Assembly: GCF_003268815.1 (NCBI RefSeq)
Contig: NZ_QLSV01000014.1
Span: 50,674 to 114,673, forward strand
Source of the DNA: Flavobacterium lacus
GTDB lineage: Bacteria; Bacteroidota; Bacteroidia; Flavobacteriales; Flavobacteriaceae
Length of the DNA stretch: 64,000 bases
Reading direction: 5' to 3'
Positions 8,557-17,434 of this stretch are shown one piece after another; the first letter of the stretch is position 1, and each line of letters starts with the position of its first letter. Below the pieces are notes generated by a model. It was given only the letters and a program-made list of their open reading frames with translations. It did no database searches and was not told where the DNA came from. The position numbers and the translations under genes are program-made.

Positions 8557-9653
8557 TGGACAGTTTTTGAAAAAATATTCGCAAAAAACACATTCAAATG
8601 CGTAAAAATCAACGCAATTTCCATAATTGGAAACCAATAGATAACGTCTTTTTCATTCAATTTACCGGCTGCGTAACCCAATGATGTCCATGTAAATATA
8701 TAGCGAAATAAAACAATTGGCAATACAATCATCCATTGGTGTTGAAAAGCCAACAAAATGACAGCAAGAATTAAAAATGAGAATTGTGAAAAGAAAAATA
8801 ATGCCAATTGAAAACGGTCAAATGATTTGTAGTACGTTGCCGTAGAAACATGCCTGCGTTTTTGATCAAACCATTCTTTGAAGCTGGTTTTTGGTTTGGA
8901 ATACGTAAAACTTTCCTTAGAAAAACAAACCGTTGTATTTTCTGCATTTGATGCTTGATTCACAAACAAATCATCGTCACCGGAACGGAGTTTCATGTGG
9001 TCAATAAATCCGTTTACTCGGAAGAATTCGTCTCTCTTGTAGGCTAAATTACGCCCAACTCCCATATATGGTTTCCCGATTTTTGCCCAACCAAAAAACT
9101 GTGTAGCTGTTAGTATTGTTTCAAAACGGATGAGTTTGTTTAGGAATGAATTCGGAATTTTTTCATATGCTCCATAACCCAAAACAATTGTTTTTTTGAG
9201 TGTAAAATTGGAACTCATTTCTTTAATCCATTCTTTGGAAGTTGGATAACAATCGGCATCAGTAAATAGTAAATATTCGTTTTTAGCAGCTTTTATTCCC
9301 AACGTAAGTGCAAATTTTTTGTTACCCCAAAAGGCTTCGTTGTTTTGCACTTTTACCAATTTTACATTGGAATATTGCTTTTCAAATTCTTCAAAAAGAT
9401 CCAAGGTATCATCGGAAGAAGAGTCATCAATCAATACAATTTCAAAATCAGGATAGTTTTGTTCTGCTAACAACGGAATGAATTTTATAACATTTTCACC
9501 TTCGTTTTTAGCACAAACGATAACTGATAGCGGTATGCGTTTTGGATTTCCTTTTTGAGCTTTAGCAAACGAGAATCTTCCAAAAATCACTATGTAATAT
9601 AGTAATTGTATGACCGTTATACCAATCAAACTATACAACAATATGTCAAGCAT
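8547..9653 (-). CDS. Family 2 glycosyltransferase (membrane)
   Basis: The 368-residue protein has an N-terminal membrane helix, a GT-A domain starting SVIVCAKNEGEN, a metal-binding DADCY, a later SGDDDLF acceptor-site motif, a QKRRH motif close to the QxxRW signature of processive enzymes, and two to three C-terminal helices. It likely transfers a sugar from a nucleotide donor to a lipid or polymer at the inner membrane; the substrate cannot be told. The sigma-factor gene overlaps its 3' end. Confidence 0.88.
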   Translation of the reverse strand: MLDILLYSLIGITVIQLLYYIVIFGRFSFAKAQKGNPKRIPLSVIVCAKNEGENVIKFIPLLAEQNYPDFEIVLIDDSSSDDTLDLFEEFEKQYSNVKLVKVQNNEAFWGNKKFALTLGIKAAKNEYLLFTDADCYPTSKEWIKEMSSNFTLKKTIVLGYGAYEKIPNSFLNKLIRFETILTATQFFGWAKIGKPYMGVGRNLAYKRDEFFRVNGFIDHMKLRSGDDDLFVNQASNAENTTVCFSKESFTYSKPKTSFKEWFDQKRRHVSTATYYKSFDRFQLALFFFSQFSFLILAVILLAFQHQWMIVLPIVLFRYIFTWTSLGYAAGKLNEKDVIYWFPIMEIALIFTHLNVFFANIFSKTVHWK

Positions 9654-9668
9654 AATGTGTTTTTGAAT

Positions 9669-9872
9669 TTAGGAATGAGAGGGTTCTGAACAGTCTTTCA
9701 TTTGTTCGGGTGTTTTGCCGCAAAAGCCACAATTTTCACCGTCTTTGTTTAAAAACGGACTTTGGCTTGCACAAGTTCCAGCGAATTTACCATCTTTTTT
9801 TGCCCAAATTTTAATGGCTATTCCAGCAAAAGCTATAGCTAGTAATCCGATAGTGATTAATATCAATTTCAT
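9669..9872 (-). CDS. Small Cys-containing membrane protein
   Basis: The 67-residue protein has one N-terminal helix (about residues 2-24), then KKDGKFAGTCASQSPFLNKD and a CGFCGKTPEQMKDC segment. Four cysteines (one CxxC) after a single membrane anchor could bind metal or form disulfides. It is 15 nt upstream of the glycosyltransferase on the same strand. I recognise it only as the kind of small protein conserved in flavobacteria; its function is unknown. Confidence 0.7.
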   Translation of the reverse strand: MKLILITIGLLAIAFAGIAIKIWAKKDGKFAGTCASQSPFLNKDGENCGFCGKTPEQMKDCSEPSHS

Positions 9873-9945
9873 TGTTCAATTGAATTTTTTTGAACCACAA
9901 AGGTACAAAAAAGAGTTTATTTAACAGATTGATATGTTTATAATT

Positions 9946-10959
9946 TTAAATAATATTAACCTCTGCTTCAATTGAAATTCCGTAGGATTCAAAAATCGTT
10001 TTTTGAATGTTTTTAGAAACTTCTAAAATCTCTTGTCCGGTTGCATTGCCGTAGTTCACTAATACCAACGCTTGATTTTTATGAATTCCGGCATCACCAA
10101 AACGTTTTCCTTTAAATCCGGCTTGCTCGATTAGCCATCCGGCGGGAACTTTTACTTCGGTTTCAGAAACGACATAATGTGGCATATCGGGAAATTTCTG
10201 CTGAATTTTTTCAAAATCACTTTTCAAAATCACAGGATTTTTAAAGAAACTACCACTATTTCCTAGTTCTTTTGGATTGGGTAATTTACTTTCTCTGATG
10301 GCAATCACCGCATTGCTCACGTCTTTCAAACTTGGATTTTTGATATGTTGTTTTTCCAATTCAGCTTCAATTGCTCCGTAAGAAGTGTTGAGTTTGTGGT
10401 TGCGTTTGGTTAGTTTAAAAACAACAGATGTGATAATAAATTCATCTTTTATTTCATTTTTAAAAATGCTTTCGCGATAACCAAATTTGCATTTTTCAAT
10501 GGTAAACACCAATAATTCTTGTGTTTCAATATGAATGGCTTCGCATAAAACGAATGTATCTTTAATTTCTACTCCATATGCTCCAATATTCTGAATAGGC
10601 GTTGTGCCAACATTTCCGGGAATGAGCGAAAGATTTTCTAAACCACCAAAATTTTGATCAATGGTCCACAACACAAATTCATGCCAATTTTCGCCGGCTT
10701 GACTTTCAACCCACACAAAATCTTCATCTTCATCGATTACTTTTTTACCTTTCAAGTCTAAATGAATCACCAAAGCGTCAATGTCTTGCGTAAGCAGCAT
10801 GTTGCTTCCGCCACCTAAAATAAATTTTTTGGAAGTAGGATATTGTTGTAGAATTTCAATCAATTCATCAGTAGAATGAACGGAAACAAATTCTTTTGCT
10901 TTGGCTTCGATACCAAAAGTATTATAATTTTTTAGGGAAAAGTTGGTGTGGATTTGCAT
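9946..10959 (-). CDS. murB: UDP-N-acetylenolpyruvoylglucosamine reductase
   Basis: MurB reduces UDP-GlcNAc-enolpyruvate to UDP-MurNAc with FAD and NADPH in peptidoglycan synthesis. The 337 residues contain the FAD-binding LGGGSNML, GLENLSLIPGNVGTTPIQNI, YRES, and NSGSFFKNP with the catalytic-region Ser, all in the expected order. The start MQIHTNFSLKNYNTFG is the standard type I MurB N-terminus. Confidence 0.96.
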   Translation of the reverse strand: MQIHTNFSLKNYNTFGIEAKAKEFVSVHSTDELIEILQQYPTSKKFILGGGSNMLLTQDIDALVIHLDLKGKKVIDEDEDFVWVESQAGENWHEFVLWTIDQNFGGLENLSLIPGNVGTTPIQNIGAYGVEIKDTFVLCEAIHIETQELLVFTIEKCKFGYRESIFKNEIKDEFIITSVVFKLTKRNHKLNTSYGAIEAELEKQHIKNPSLKDVSNAVIAIRESKLPNPKELGNSGSFFKNPVILKSDFEKIQQKFPDMPHYVVSETEVKVPAGWLIEQAGFKGKRFGDAGIHKNQALVLVNYGNATGQEILEVSKNIQKTIFESYGISIEAEVNII

Positions 10960-10968
10960 AATGGAAAG

Positions 10969-11643
10969 TTATTCAACAGTTTCTATAGCCCTGTTTAAAA
11001 ATTCATTTAAAGGTTTTAAGGCAATGAGTTTTTGCGTGATTTTTTTAGCAAAATCGATATCGGTAAACAAATCATCGCTTATTTTTTGAGTGGCGGTAAA
11101 ACTTTTTAATTTCAAGAATTCGATGGCGGGATGATTTGGATCGTAATCTTTAGGAGCTTTTTTTAATACATTGGCTTCATCTCGATCTAAAGCTCCAAAT
11201 TCTTTTTTAAAGGTTGAATTCGACGAAATTTTTTCCAAATCTTCATAAAAAAAAGCAATTTCTTTTCGTACTTTTTTCAACTCTTCCGCTTCCGGACAAT
11301 ACAATCCGCCGGCAATAAAACTGCTTCCTTTTTCGTAATGAATATAGTATCCGGGAGAATTTTTGTGATTTTTATTTGTCGAAAGCCAAATGCCCATGTT
11401 GCTTTTATAAGGCGATTTATCTTTGGAAAAACGAATGTCACGATTGATTCTAAAAGTACAATTTTTTACTTCTAAATTGGCAAGCGAAGCATCCAAAGGT
11501 TTCATTTCTTGAAGAATTTCGGCGATTAAATTTTGGTATTCTTTTTTAAAAAGTTCGTATCGCTTTTTATTTTCGTGAAACCATTCTTTGTTGTTATTGT
11601 TTTTTAAATCTTCTATAAAAAGGAGTGCATCTTTTGTTGCCAT
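10969..11643 (-). CDS. DUF2461 (TIGR02453) family protein
   Basis: The 224-residue soluble protein has the DUF2461 landmarks: FIEDLKNNNNKEWFHENKKR at the start, FRINRDIRFSKDKSPYK in the middle, and GGLYCPEAEELKKVR. The family is widespread in bacteria and its biochemical function is not established. It is 9 nt upstream of murB on the same strand and 56 nt downstream of recF. Confidence 0.88.
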   Translation of the reverse strand: MATKDALLFIEDLKNNNNKEWFHENKKRYELFKKEYQNLIAEILQEMKPLDASLANLEVKNCTFRINRDIRFSKDKSPYKSNMGIWLSTNKNHKNSPGYYIHYEKGSSFIAGGLYCPEAEELKKVRKEIAFFYEDLEKISSNSTFKKEFGALDRDEANVLKKAPKDYDPNHPAIEFLKLKSFTATQKISDDLFTDIDFAKKITQKLIALKPLNEFLNRAIETVE

Positions 11644-11699
11644 CTAATTTCTAATTAAATTGGTAAATTTTAAATTATTGGGTTTGTAAAGATATTAAT

Positions 11700-12779
11700 T
11701 TACAAGTGAAAAAGTTTATAACTTTGAAGAGTAGATTTCACGATTTTTTCAGTTCGTTCAGGATGTGTGTCTGAAATAAACAATTGTCCGAACTCATCAT
11801 CATTAACCATTTCTACAATTTTACCCACTCTGGTTTCATCTAATTTGTCGAAAATATCATCTAATAATAAAATTGGTTTCTGGCCGCTTTGTTTTTTTAA
11901 GAATTCAAATTGAGCTAATTTCAAAGCAATTAAAAATGATTTTTGCTGACCTTGTGAACCAAATTTTTTGATAGGATGACCAGAAATTTCAAAGGACAAA
12001 TCATCTTTGTGAATACCAACACTAGTGTATTGTAACGCTCTGTCTTTTGCTAAATTTTCATCTAAAAGTGTTTGAAGATTCTTTTCAAAAAGATGACTTT
12101 CATAAACCAATTGAACTTCTTCTACCGAATTGGTAATGGTTTGATGATGTTTGTTGAAAATTGGCAAAAACTCTTCGATAAATTCTTTTCTTTTTTCAAA
12201 AATGGATTGACCTAAATCATTCAATTGCTCGTTGTAAATCTGTAAAGTATCTTTTTCAAAAACATGATTCAATGCAAAATATTTCAACAAAGCATTGCGT
12301 TGCAAAATAATTTTTTGATAGTGAATTAGCTGATTCAAATAAACTGAATTTAATTGCGAAATCACGCTATCCATGAATTTTCGTCTGGTTTCGCTTCCCT
12401 CAATAATCAAATCCGTGTCTGCCGGAGAAATAATGACTAACGGAATAAAACCAAGATGTTCTGAAAATTTATCATAGATCTTGCCGTTTCTTTTCAAAAC
12501 TTTCTTCAATCCTTTTTTTACACTGCAAACAATTTGTTCGGTTCGTTCGTTTTTGTCAAATTCACCATCAATCACAAAAAACTCTTCTCCATGCTTAATG
12601 TTTTGAATCGACGTGGGATTAAAATAGCTTTTTCCGTAGGCTAAATGATAAATTGCATCTAAAACATTGGTTTTTCCTACACCGTTTTTTCCCACAAAAC
12701 AATTAATTTTGCTGTCGAACTCAAATTGAGCCTCAGAAAAATTTTTATAATTAAAAAGCGAAATTTGTTTTAAAAACAA
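11700..12779 (-). CDS. recF: DNA replication/repair protein RecF
   Basis: RecF is an SMC-like ATPase that helps load RecA at single-strand gaps. The 359-residue protein has Walker [10 protein letters not shown] near the N-terminus, an ABC-type signature region [18 protein letters not shown] and Walker [13 protein letters not shown]. The N-terminal codon is TTG at 12779 ([14 protein letters not shown]); no ATG fits, and this start gives the canonical N-terminus. It is not next to dnaA or dnaN here. Confidence 0.94.
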   Translation of the reverse strand: MFLKQISLFNYKNFSEAQFEFDSKINCFVGKNGVGKTNVLDAIYHLAYGKSYFNPTSIQNIKHGEEFFVIDGEFDKNERTEQIVCSVKKGLKKVLKRNGKIYDKFSEHLGFIPLVIISPADTDLIIEGSETRRKFMDSVISQLNSVYLNQLIHYQKIILQRNALLKYFALNHVFEKDTLQIYNEQLNDLGQSIFEKRKEFIEEFLPIFNKHHQTITNSVEEVQLVYESHLFEKNLQTLLDENLAKDRALQYTSVGIHKDDLSFEISGHPIKKFGSQGQQKSFLIALKLAQFEFLKKQSGQKPILLLDDIFDKLDETRVGKIVEMVNDDEFGQLFISDTHPERTEKIVKSTLQSYKLFHL

Positions 12780-12927
12780 GGTGAATGGGTTTAAAAGTTT
12801 AGAAAAATATCAATTTTGAACTGCAAAAATAAACTGTTTTAAAGGAATTAATGCTGTTTAAATACCAAGTCGTGAAAATTATTCAAAAATATCCAAAAAA
12901 ATGACTTTTATATATCAATAAAAATTT

Positions 12928-12935
12928 TATTTTTG
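12928..12935 (+). promoter_or_regulatory. Putative -7 promoter box for the TPR protein-ribH unit
   Basis: TATTTTTG matches TAnnTTTG, 22 nt upstream of the ATG at 12958. The region is AT-rich, so a chance match is possible. Confidence 0.4.
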
Positions 12936-12957
12936 CGGCTCATTAAATTAAATATAA

Positions 12958-13734
12958 ATGGCAACTTACAATAAGAGAGGTTTTAAATCACCTAAAGCAA
13001 AAGAAGTAGACGATAGTGAAGAGAATGTTGACATTGATGCAAAAGACAGTACCACTGCGGAGGTTTTCAATACATTAGACGTTGGAGCTTCCAAAGCAGA
13101 AGAATGGGTTGTTAAAAATCAAAAATATATTTTTGGTGTAGTAGGTACAATCGCTTTTGTTACAGTTGCATTTCTTTTATACCAGAAATTTATCGTAGAG
13201 CCAAAACAATTGGAAGCAGCAGACGAAATGTTCGTAGCACAACAAAATTTTCAAAAGGCTGTTGACGCAACTACCGGTCAAGATAGTTTGTTTAATTTGG
13301 CTTTAAATGGTGCGGAAGGAAAATTTGGTTTCATCAAAATTGCCGAAGAATATTCTGGAACTGATGCCGGAAACTTAGCCAATTACTATGCCGGAATTGC
13401 TTATTTGAATACAGGAAAAAATACAGAAGCGATTGCGTATTTGGACAAATTTTCTTCTGACGACATGATTTTAAGTACTTTAGCTCAAGGAGCTATTGGC
13501 GATGCTTTTGCTCAAAAAAATCAGTTAAAAGAAGCATTGGATTATTATAAGAAGGCTGCTGAAATGAATGTAAACGATTTAACAACGCCACGATTTTTGT
13601 TAAAAGCTGGTCAAACAGCTTATACTTTAGGACAAAAAGCAGATGCGTTGAAATATTTTACAGAGATTAAAGAAAAATATGAATCGGCTCCAGAGGCGAG
13701 AAACATCGATGGTTTAATCGGAATGGCTCAGTAA
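12958..13734 (+). CDS. TPR-repeat membrane protein (YfgM-like)
   Basis: The 258-residue protein has an acidic cytosolic N-terminus (about 60 residues), one membrane helix near 58-79 (IFGVVGTIAFVTVAFLLY) and then TPR-type helices including YYAGIAYLNTGKNTEAIAYL and ALDYYKKAAEMN. The layout matches the YfgM/Tol-Pal-like single-pass TPR family, which associates with the Sec translocon and envelope chaperones in enterobacteria. The ATG at 12958 follows a conventional AT-rich leader. The gene is 3 nt upstream of ribH. Confidence 0.82.
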   Translation: MATYNKRGFKSPKAKEVDDSEENVDIDAKDSTTAEVFNTLDVGASKAEEWVVKNQKYIFGVVGTIAFVTVAFLLYQKFIVEPKQLEAADEMFVAQQNFQKAVDATTGQDSLFNLALNGAEGKFGFIKIAEEYSGTDAGNLANYYAGIAYLNTGKNTEAIAYLDKFSSDDMILSTLAQGAIGDAFAQKNQLKEALDYYKKAAEMNVNDLTTPRFLLKAGQTAYTLGQKADALKYFTEIKEKYESAPEARNIDGLIGMAQ

Positions 13735-13737
13735 ATT

Positions 13738-14217
13738 ATGGCAACCGAAAATAAAAATTTATCACAATACGATAAAAACACACTCCCAAACGTTAGTCAA
13801 CTTTCGTTTGGGATTGTTGTTTCAGAGTGGAATGAAAAAATAACCGAAGGACTTTTTCAAGGAGCTTTGGATACCTTGTTAGATTGCAATGTAAACCCTG
13901 AAAACATCATTCGGTGGAATGTTCCCGGAAGTTTTGAACTAATCTACGGCTGTAAAAAAATGATGGATAAACATCCAGATTTAGCCGGAATTATTGCTAT
14001 TGGAAGTGTAATTCAAGGCGAAACCAAGCATTTTGATTTTGTGTGCGAAGGCGTAACACAAGGCATAAAAGACTTGAATATTTTAGGAAAAATGCCGGTT
14101 ATTTTTTGTGTTCTCACCGATAATACTATGCAACAATCGCTTGACAGAAGTGGTGGAAAGCATGGAAATAAAGGTGTTGAAGCTGCTGTAGCGGCGATTA
14201 AAATGACTGCTTTATAG
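13738..14217 (+). CDS. ribH: 6,7-dimethyl-8-ribityllumazine synthase
   Basis: This is the penultimate enzyme of riboflavin synthesis. The 159 residues contain the family blocks FGIVVSEWNEKITEGL, WNVPGSFELI, and GSVIQGETKHFDFVCEGV with the catalytic His, and end in ALK-type helices. It follows the TPR gene by 3 nt and is closed by a strong terminator at 14243. No FMN riboswitch is visible upstream. Confidence 0.96.
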   Translation: MATENKNLSQYDKNTLPNVSQLSFGIVVSEWNEKITEGLFQGALDTLLDCNVNPENIIRWNVPGSFELIYGCKKMMDKHPDLAGIIAIGSVIQGETKHFDFVCEGVTQGIKDLNILGKMPVIFCVLTDNTMQQSLDRSGGKHGNKGVEAAVAAIKMTAL

Positions 14218-14242
14218 AAAAATATAATTTATTTATAAATTA

Positions 14243-14272
14243 AAGCCAAAGTCGTTTGATTTTGGCTTTTTT
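14243..14272 (+). terminator. Rho-independent terminator after ribH
   Basis: The stem AAGCCAAA (14243-14250) pairs with TTTGGCTT (14261-14268) around a 10-nt loop and runs into a T tract, 25 nt after the ribH stop. Confidence 0.85.
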
Positions 14273-14300
14273 AGGTATAAATCGCATCAATTAATGCTTT

Positions 14301-14335
14301 TATACCTGACAGGTTTTAAAAACCTGTCAGGTATA
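14301..14335. repeat. Perfect 17-bp palindrome (CCTGACAGG family)
   Basis: TATACCTGACAGGTTTT (14301-14317) is followed by one base and its exact reverse complement (14319-14335). It sits in the gap after the ribH terminator. The type (ACCTGACAGG...CCTGTCAGGT) resembles dispersed palindromes I recall from other Bacteroidetes genomes; only this copy is in the window. Confidence 0.8.
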
Positions 14336-14405
14336 AGAACAACATTCATATAAAAACTAACAAAACTTTCACACGGTTAAATTTTCTAGTCATTTCAGAA
14401 TTCAT

Positions 14406-14413
14406 TAACTTTG
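14406..14413 (+). promoter_or_regulatory. Putative -7 promoter box upstream of small protein-mutL
   Basis: TAACTTTG is an exact TAnnTTTG match, 18 nt before the ATG at 14432. Confidence 0.5.
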
Positions 14414-14431
14414 AATGATAATATTTAAAAC

Positions 14432-14725
14432 ATGCTGAAAAGATCATTATTCAAATTGCCCAAAAACAAAAGTTTTAATTACACTCCCCGTTATTACGAA
14501 GGAAAGGAGCAGGGTAATATTTATGATTTTGAATCTAAATTCTACAAAAACCGTGAAACCGTAAATTACAATGATTATCGTTCGCACTGGAATGATGCTC
14601 GTAATGAAAGTCGCCACCGCGGAAACAGAGAAATTAATTATCGTCTTATTGCTATTGTTTTGGTATTAGTGTTATTATTTTTATTCGTAATCGATTTCGA
14701 TTTATCCATATTTAGACAAAGATAA
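14432..14725 (+). CDS. Small single-pass membrane protein
   Basis: The 97-residue protein has a basic/aromatic cytosolic part (many Tyr, Asn, Arg) and a C-terminal helix LIAIVLVLVLLFLFVIDF, so it is probably tail-anchored. Similar small proteins near ribH have been labelled 'riboflavin synthase subunit beta', but nothing in this sequence resembles lumazine or riboflavin synthase, so that name should not be copied. Its stop codon overlaps the mutL start (TAATG), implying co-translation with mutL. Confidence 0.75.
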   Translation: MLKRSLFKLPKNKSFNYTPRYYEGKEQGNIYDFESKFYKNRETVNYNDYRSHWNDARNESRHRGNREINYRLIAIVLVLVLLFLFVIDFDLSIFRQR

Positions 14726-16575
14726 TGTCGAGTATCATTCAATTACTTCCCGATCACGTAGCTAATCAAATTGCCGCCGGTGAGGTCGTTCAGCGACCCG
14801 CTTCTGTGGTAAAAGAATTATTGGAAAATGCCGTGGATGCCAAAGCAACCGACATCAAGTTGATTGTAAAAGATGCCGGAAGATCTTTAGTTCAGGTTAT
14901 CGATAACGGACTCGGAATGAGTTTAACCGATGCCAGAATGTGTTTTGAACGACATGCTACTTCCAAAATTCGTCATGCGGAAGATTTATTTTCGCTTTAT
15001 ACGAAAGGATTTAGGGGAGAAGCATTGGCTTCTATTGCTGCGATTGCTCATGTGGAACTCAAAACCAAACAAGAGCAAGACGAGTTAGGAACACATATTA
15101 TCATTGAAGGAAGTAAATTTATCTCGCAAGATCCATCCGTCTTACCAAAGGGAACTTCGTTTGCGGTGAAGAATTTATTTTTCAATATTCCGGCCCGACG
15201 AAATTTTCTTAAATCGGACACGGTGGAACATCGTCATATTGTAGATGAATTTCAGCGGGTTGCATTAGCTCATCCTAACATACATTTTACGTTTATTCAT
15301 AATGGTGGCGAATTGTTCAATTTGCCTTCTTCCAATTTAAGGCAACGGATTGTGGCCATGTTTTCCGGCAAAACCAATGAAAAATTAGTGCCGATTTCGG
15401 AAGAAACAGAGATTGTAAAAGCACAAGGATTTGTTTCTAAACCCGAGTTTTCTAAAAAAAATCGAAGCGAACAATTCTTTTTTGTCAATAATCGTTTCAT
15501 TAAAAGTGGTTATTTGCATCATGCCGTCATGGTAGCTTATGAAGGTTTGCTGAAAGACGGAATGCAACCCGGCTATTTTATTTATTTGGATGTGCCGCCA
15601 AATACCATCGATATCAATATTCATCCAACCAAAACGGAGATCAAATTTGATGACGAACATGCGTTGTATGCCATTTTACGTTCTACTGTTAAACATAGTT
15701 TAGGTCAGTTTAATGTGGCTCCGGTGTTGGATTTTGAACGCGATCCTAATTTGGACACACCGTATCATTATCAAGAAAAAGGTGCTTCAATGCCATTGAT
15801 TCAGGTGAATGCCAATTTTAATCCGTTTGCAGAAGATAAACCCACTAAAGCTTTTTCAGGATCAGGTTACCGAGAGAGAAAAACGGAAACAGCCAATTGG
15901 GAAAGTTTATATGTTGGTTTAAAAAACGACACACAAGAAATCGAGAATATCACGTTTGAACAAGATGCGGTGACGAGTTCGTTATTTAATGATAATGAGA
16001 TTGAAGAAAACAAAAACCGAACGTATCAAATTCATAAAAAATACATTGTAAGTTCTATCAAGTCCGGAATGATGGTCATCGATCAGCAACGGGCACACCA
16101 GCGGATTTTGTATGAACAATATTTAAAAAATATAACGGTGCAACAAGCTTCGAGTCAGCATTTGCTGTTTCCAATTGAGTTGTATTTTTCGGTGAATGAA
16201 ATTGAATTAATTAACGATTTAAAAATGTCTCTGGAGAACACCGGATTTGTTTTTGATTCGATTGAAAGCGATAAATTAACCATTTCAGGAATTCCTATTT
16301 TGGTTACCGAGAGTGAAGTAGCTATTGTTTTGGAAGAACTGATGAACGATTTACAAAACGGCATTCCGGATAGCAGTTTTAGTTTAAACGACAGTATTGC
16401 TAAATCAATGGCCAGAAGTTTGGCCGTGCGAACCGGAACGTATTTAACCGAAAGAGAACAAGAAAACATCGTAAACGGACTTTTTGCATGCAAAGAACCG
16501 GATGTTTCGCCTTTTAATAAACCCACTTTCATCACCATTAGTGTAGATGATTTAGATAAAAAATTTGCGATATGA
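14725..16575 (+). CDS. mutL: DNA mismatch repair protein MutL
   Basis: MutL couples mismatch recognition by MutS to strand removal. The 616-residue protein has the GHKL ATPase motifs ELLENAVDAKA, DNGLGM and GFRGEALASIAA, and the transducer domain IDINIHPTKTEIKF. The C-terminal dimerisation domain departs from the nuclease-type MutL. The metal motif expected as DQHA(X)2E(X)4E reads DQQRAHQRILYE, and the CPHGRP-type segment is replaced by VSPFNKPTF, so endonuclease activity is doubtful. The start overlaps the preceding stop and the end overlaps the rhomboid gene by 4 nt. Confidence 0.95.
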   Translation: MSSIIQLLPDHVANQIAAGEVVQRPASVVKELLENAVDAKATDIKLIVKDAGRSLVQVIDNGLGMSLTDARMCFERHATSKIRHAEDLFSLYTKGFRGEALASIAAIAHVELKTKQEQDELGTHIIIEGSKFISQDPSVLPKGTSFAVKNLFFNIPARRNFLKSDTVEHRHIVDEFQRVALAHPNIHFTFIHNGGELFNLPSSNLRQRIVAMFSGKTNEKLVPISEETEIVKAQGFVSKPEFSKKNRSEQFFFVNNRFIKSGYLHHAVMVAYEGLLKDGMQPGYFIYLDVPPNTIDINIHPTKTEIKFDDEHALYAILRSTVKHSLGQFNVAPVLDFERDPNLDTPYHYQEKGASMPLIQVNANFNPFAEDKPTKAFSGSGYRERKTETANWESLYVGLKNDTQEIENITFEQDAVTSSLFNDNEIEENKNRTYQIHKKYIVSSIKSGMMVIDQQRAHQRILYEQYLKNITVQQASSQHLLFPIELYFSVNEIELINDLKMSLENTGFVFDSIESDKLTISGIPILVTESEVAIVLEELMNDLQNGIPDSSFSLNDSIAKSMARSLAVRTGTYLTEREQENIVNGLFACKEPDVSPFNKPTFITISVDDLDKKFAI

Positions 16576-17393
16576 TGCGAATGACCGAAACAGTAAAGCA
16601 GTTAGTGATTATCAATGTACTTTTTTACATTGGTGCAAATACGATTGCTCCTGCAGCAAATGATTTGTTGGCAATTCATTTTCCACTAAGTAACGAATTT
16701 GGTTGGTGGCAACCTATCACACACATGTTTATGCACGCAGAAATGCCTAATCTAATGCATATTTTCTTTAATATGTTTGGGTTGGTGATGTTCGGTTCAG
16801 CCTTAGAACATTTTTGGGGATGGAAAAAATTTCTATTTTTTTATATTTCCTGTGGATTAGGTGCCGCTTTGATTCATTTGGGAATGGAGTATTATCAATT
16901 TCAAAAAGTTTTGGAATCGGCAGCTGATTTACAGTTGTCTTCCGAAACTATTCATCAGATAATTAATGTTCCGTTTAGAGAGGGAAATGTTTATAAAGGC
17001 GAATTATTAGCCGAAAATATTAAACCAATTTTAGAACCGCTTGGCAAATATCAATTGTTGAATGAAGAAAACTTTAAAGCACTATTTGATGCTTCTATGA
17101 TTGCCGATGGAAGAGCAGTAGGAGCTTCCGGTGCACTTTACGGAATTTTAGTTGCGTTTGCATTTATGTTTCCAAATGCAGAATTAATGATGATTTTTAT
17201 ACCAATTCCAATCAAAGCAAAGTATTTTGTGCCGGTATTGGTTTTAGGTGATTTGTTTATGGGAATTAGCGGAAACTCTATTTTTGGCGGTGGCGGAATT
17301 GCCCATTTTGCTCACGTAGGCGGTGCTTTAACTGGATTTTTGATGATGTGGTTGTGGAAGAAAAATCAGTTTAATGATAAGCGGTGGGATTAG
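16572..17393 (+). CDS. Rhomboid-family intramembrane serine protease (1)
   Basis: The 273-residue polytopic protein has the catalytic GASGALYG (Ser186) and HVGG (His248), plus the HMFMHA and HIFFNMFGL loop-1/helix-2 motifs, so it should be active. Between the third and fourth helices it has a soluble insert of about 70 residues (108-180) absent from minimal rhomboids. The start overlaps the mutL stop (ATGATG/TGA). A second rhomboid gene follows at 17435; the substrates are unknown. Confidence 0.9.
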   Translation: MMRMTETVKQLVIINVLFYIGANTIAPAANDLLAIHFPLSNEFGWWQPITHMFMHAEMPNLMHIFFNMFGLVMFGSALEHFWGWKKFLFFYISCGLGAALIHLGMEYYQFQKVLESAADLQLSSETIHQIINVPFREGNVYKGELLAENIKPILEPLGKYQLLNEENFKALFDASMIADGRAVGASGALYGILVAFAFMFPNAELMMIFIPIPIKAKYFVPVLVLGDLFMGISGNSIFGGGGIAHFAHVGGALTGFLMMWLWKKNQFNDKRWD

Positions 17394-17434
17394 ATAGGAA
17401 AAAGGTGAAAGGTAATGGATAAAAGGTAATTGAA
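17394..17434 (+). repeat. GGTAAAAGG word-repeat leader
   Basis: The whole gap between the two rhomboid genes is made of degenerate GGTGAAAGGTAATGG / AAAGGTAATTG words running into the ATG. The same words occur before the helicase-like gene at 54197-54270. Confidence 0.55.

Noticed and set aside
14218..14431. FMN riboswitch near ribH
   Set aside because: The only structures lie downstream of ribH: a terminator and a simple palindrome, with no RFN-element motifs.
13738..14725. Second riboflavin gene after ribH ('riboflavin synthase beta')
   Set aside because: The 97-residue product is a tail-anchored membrane protein with no lumazine synthase motif.
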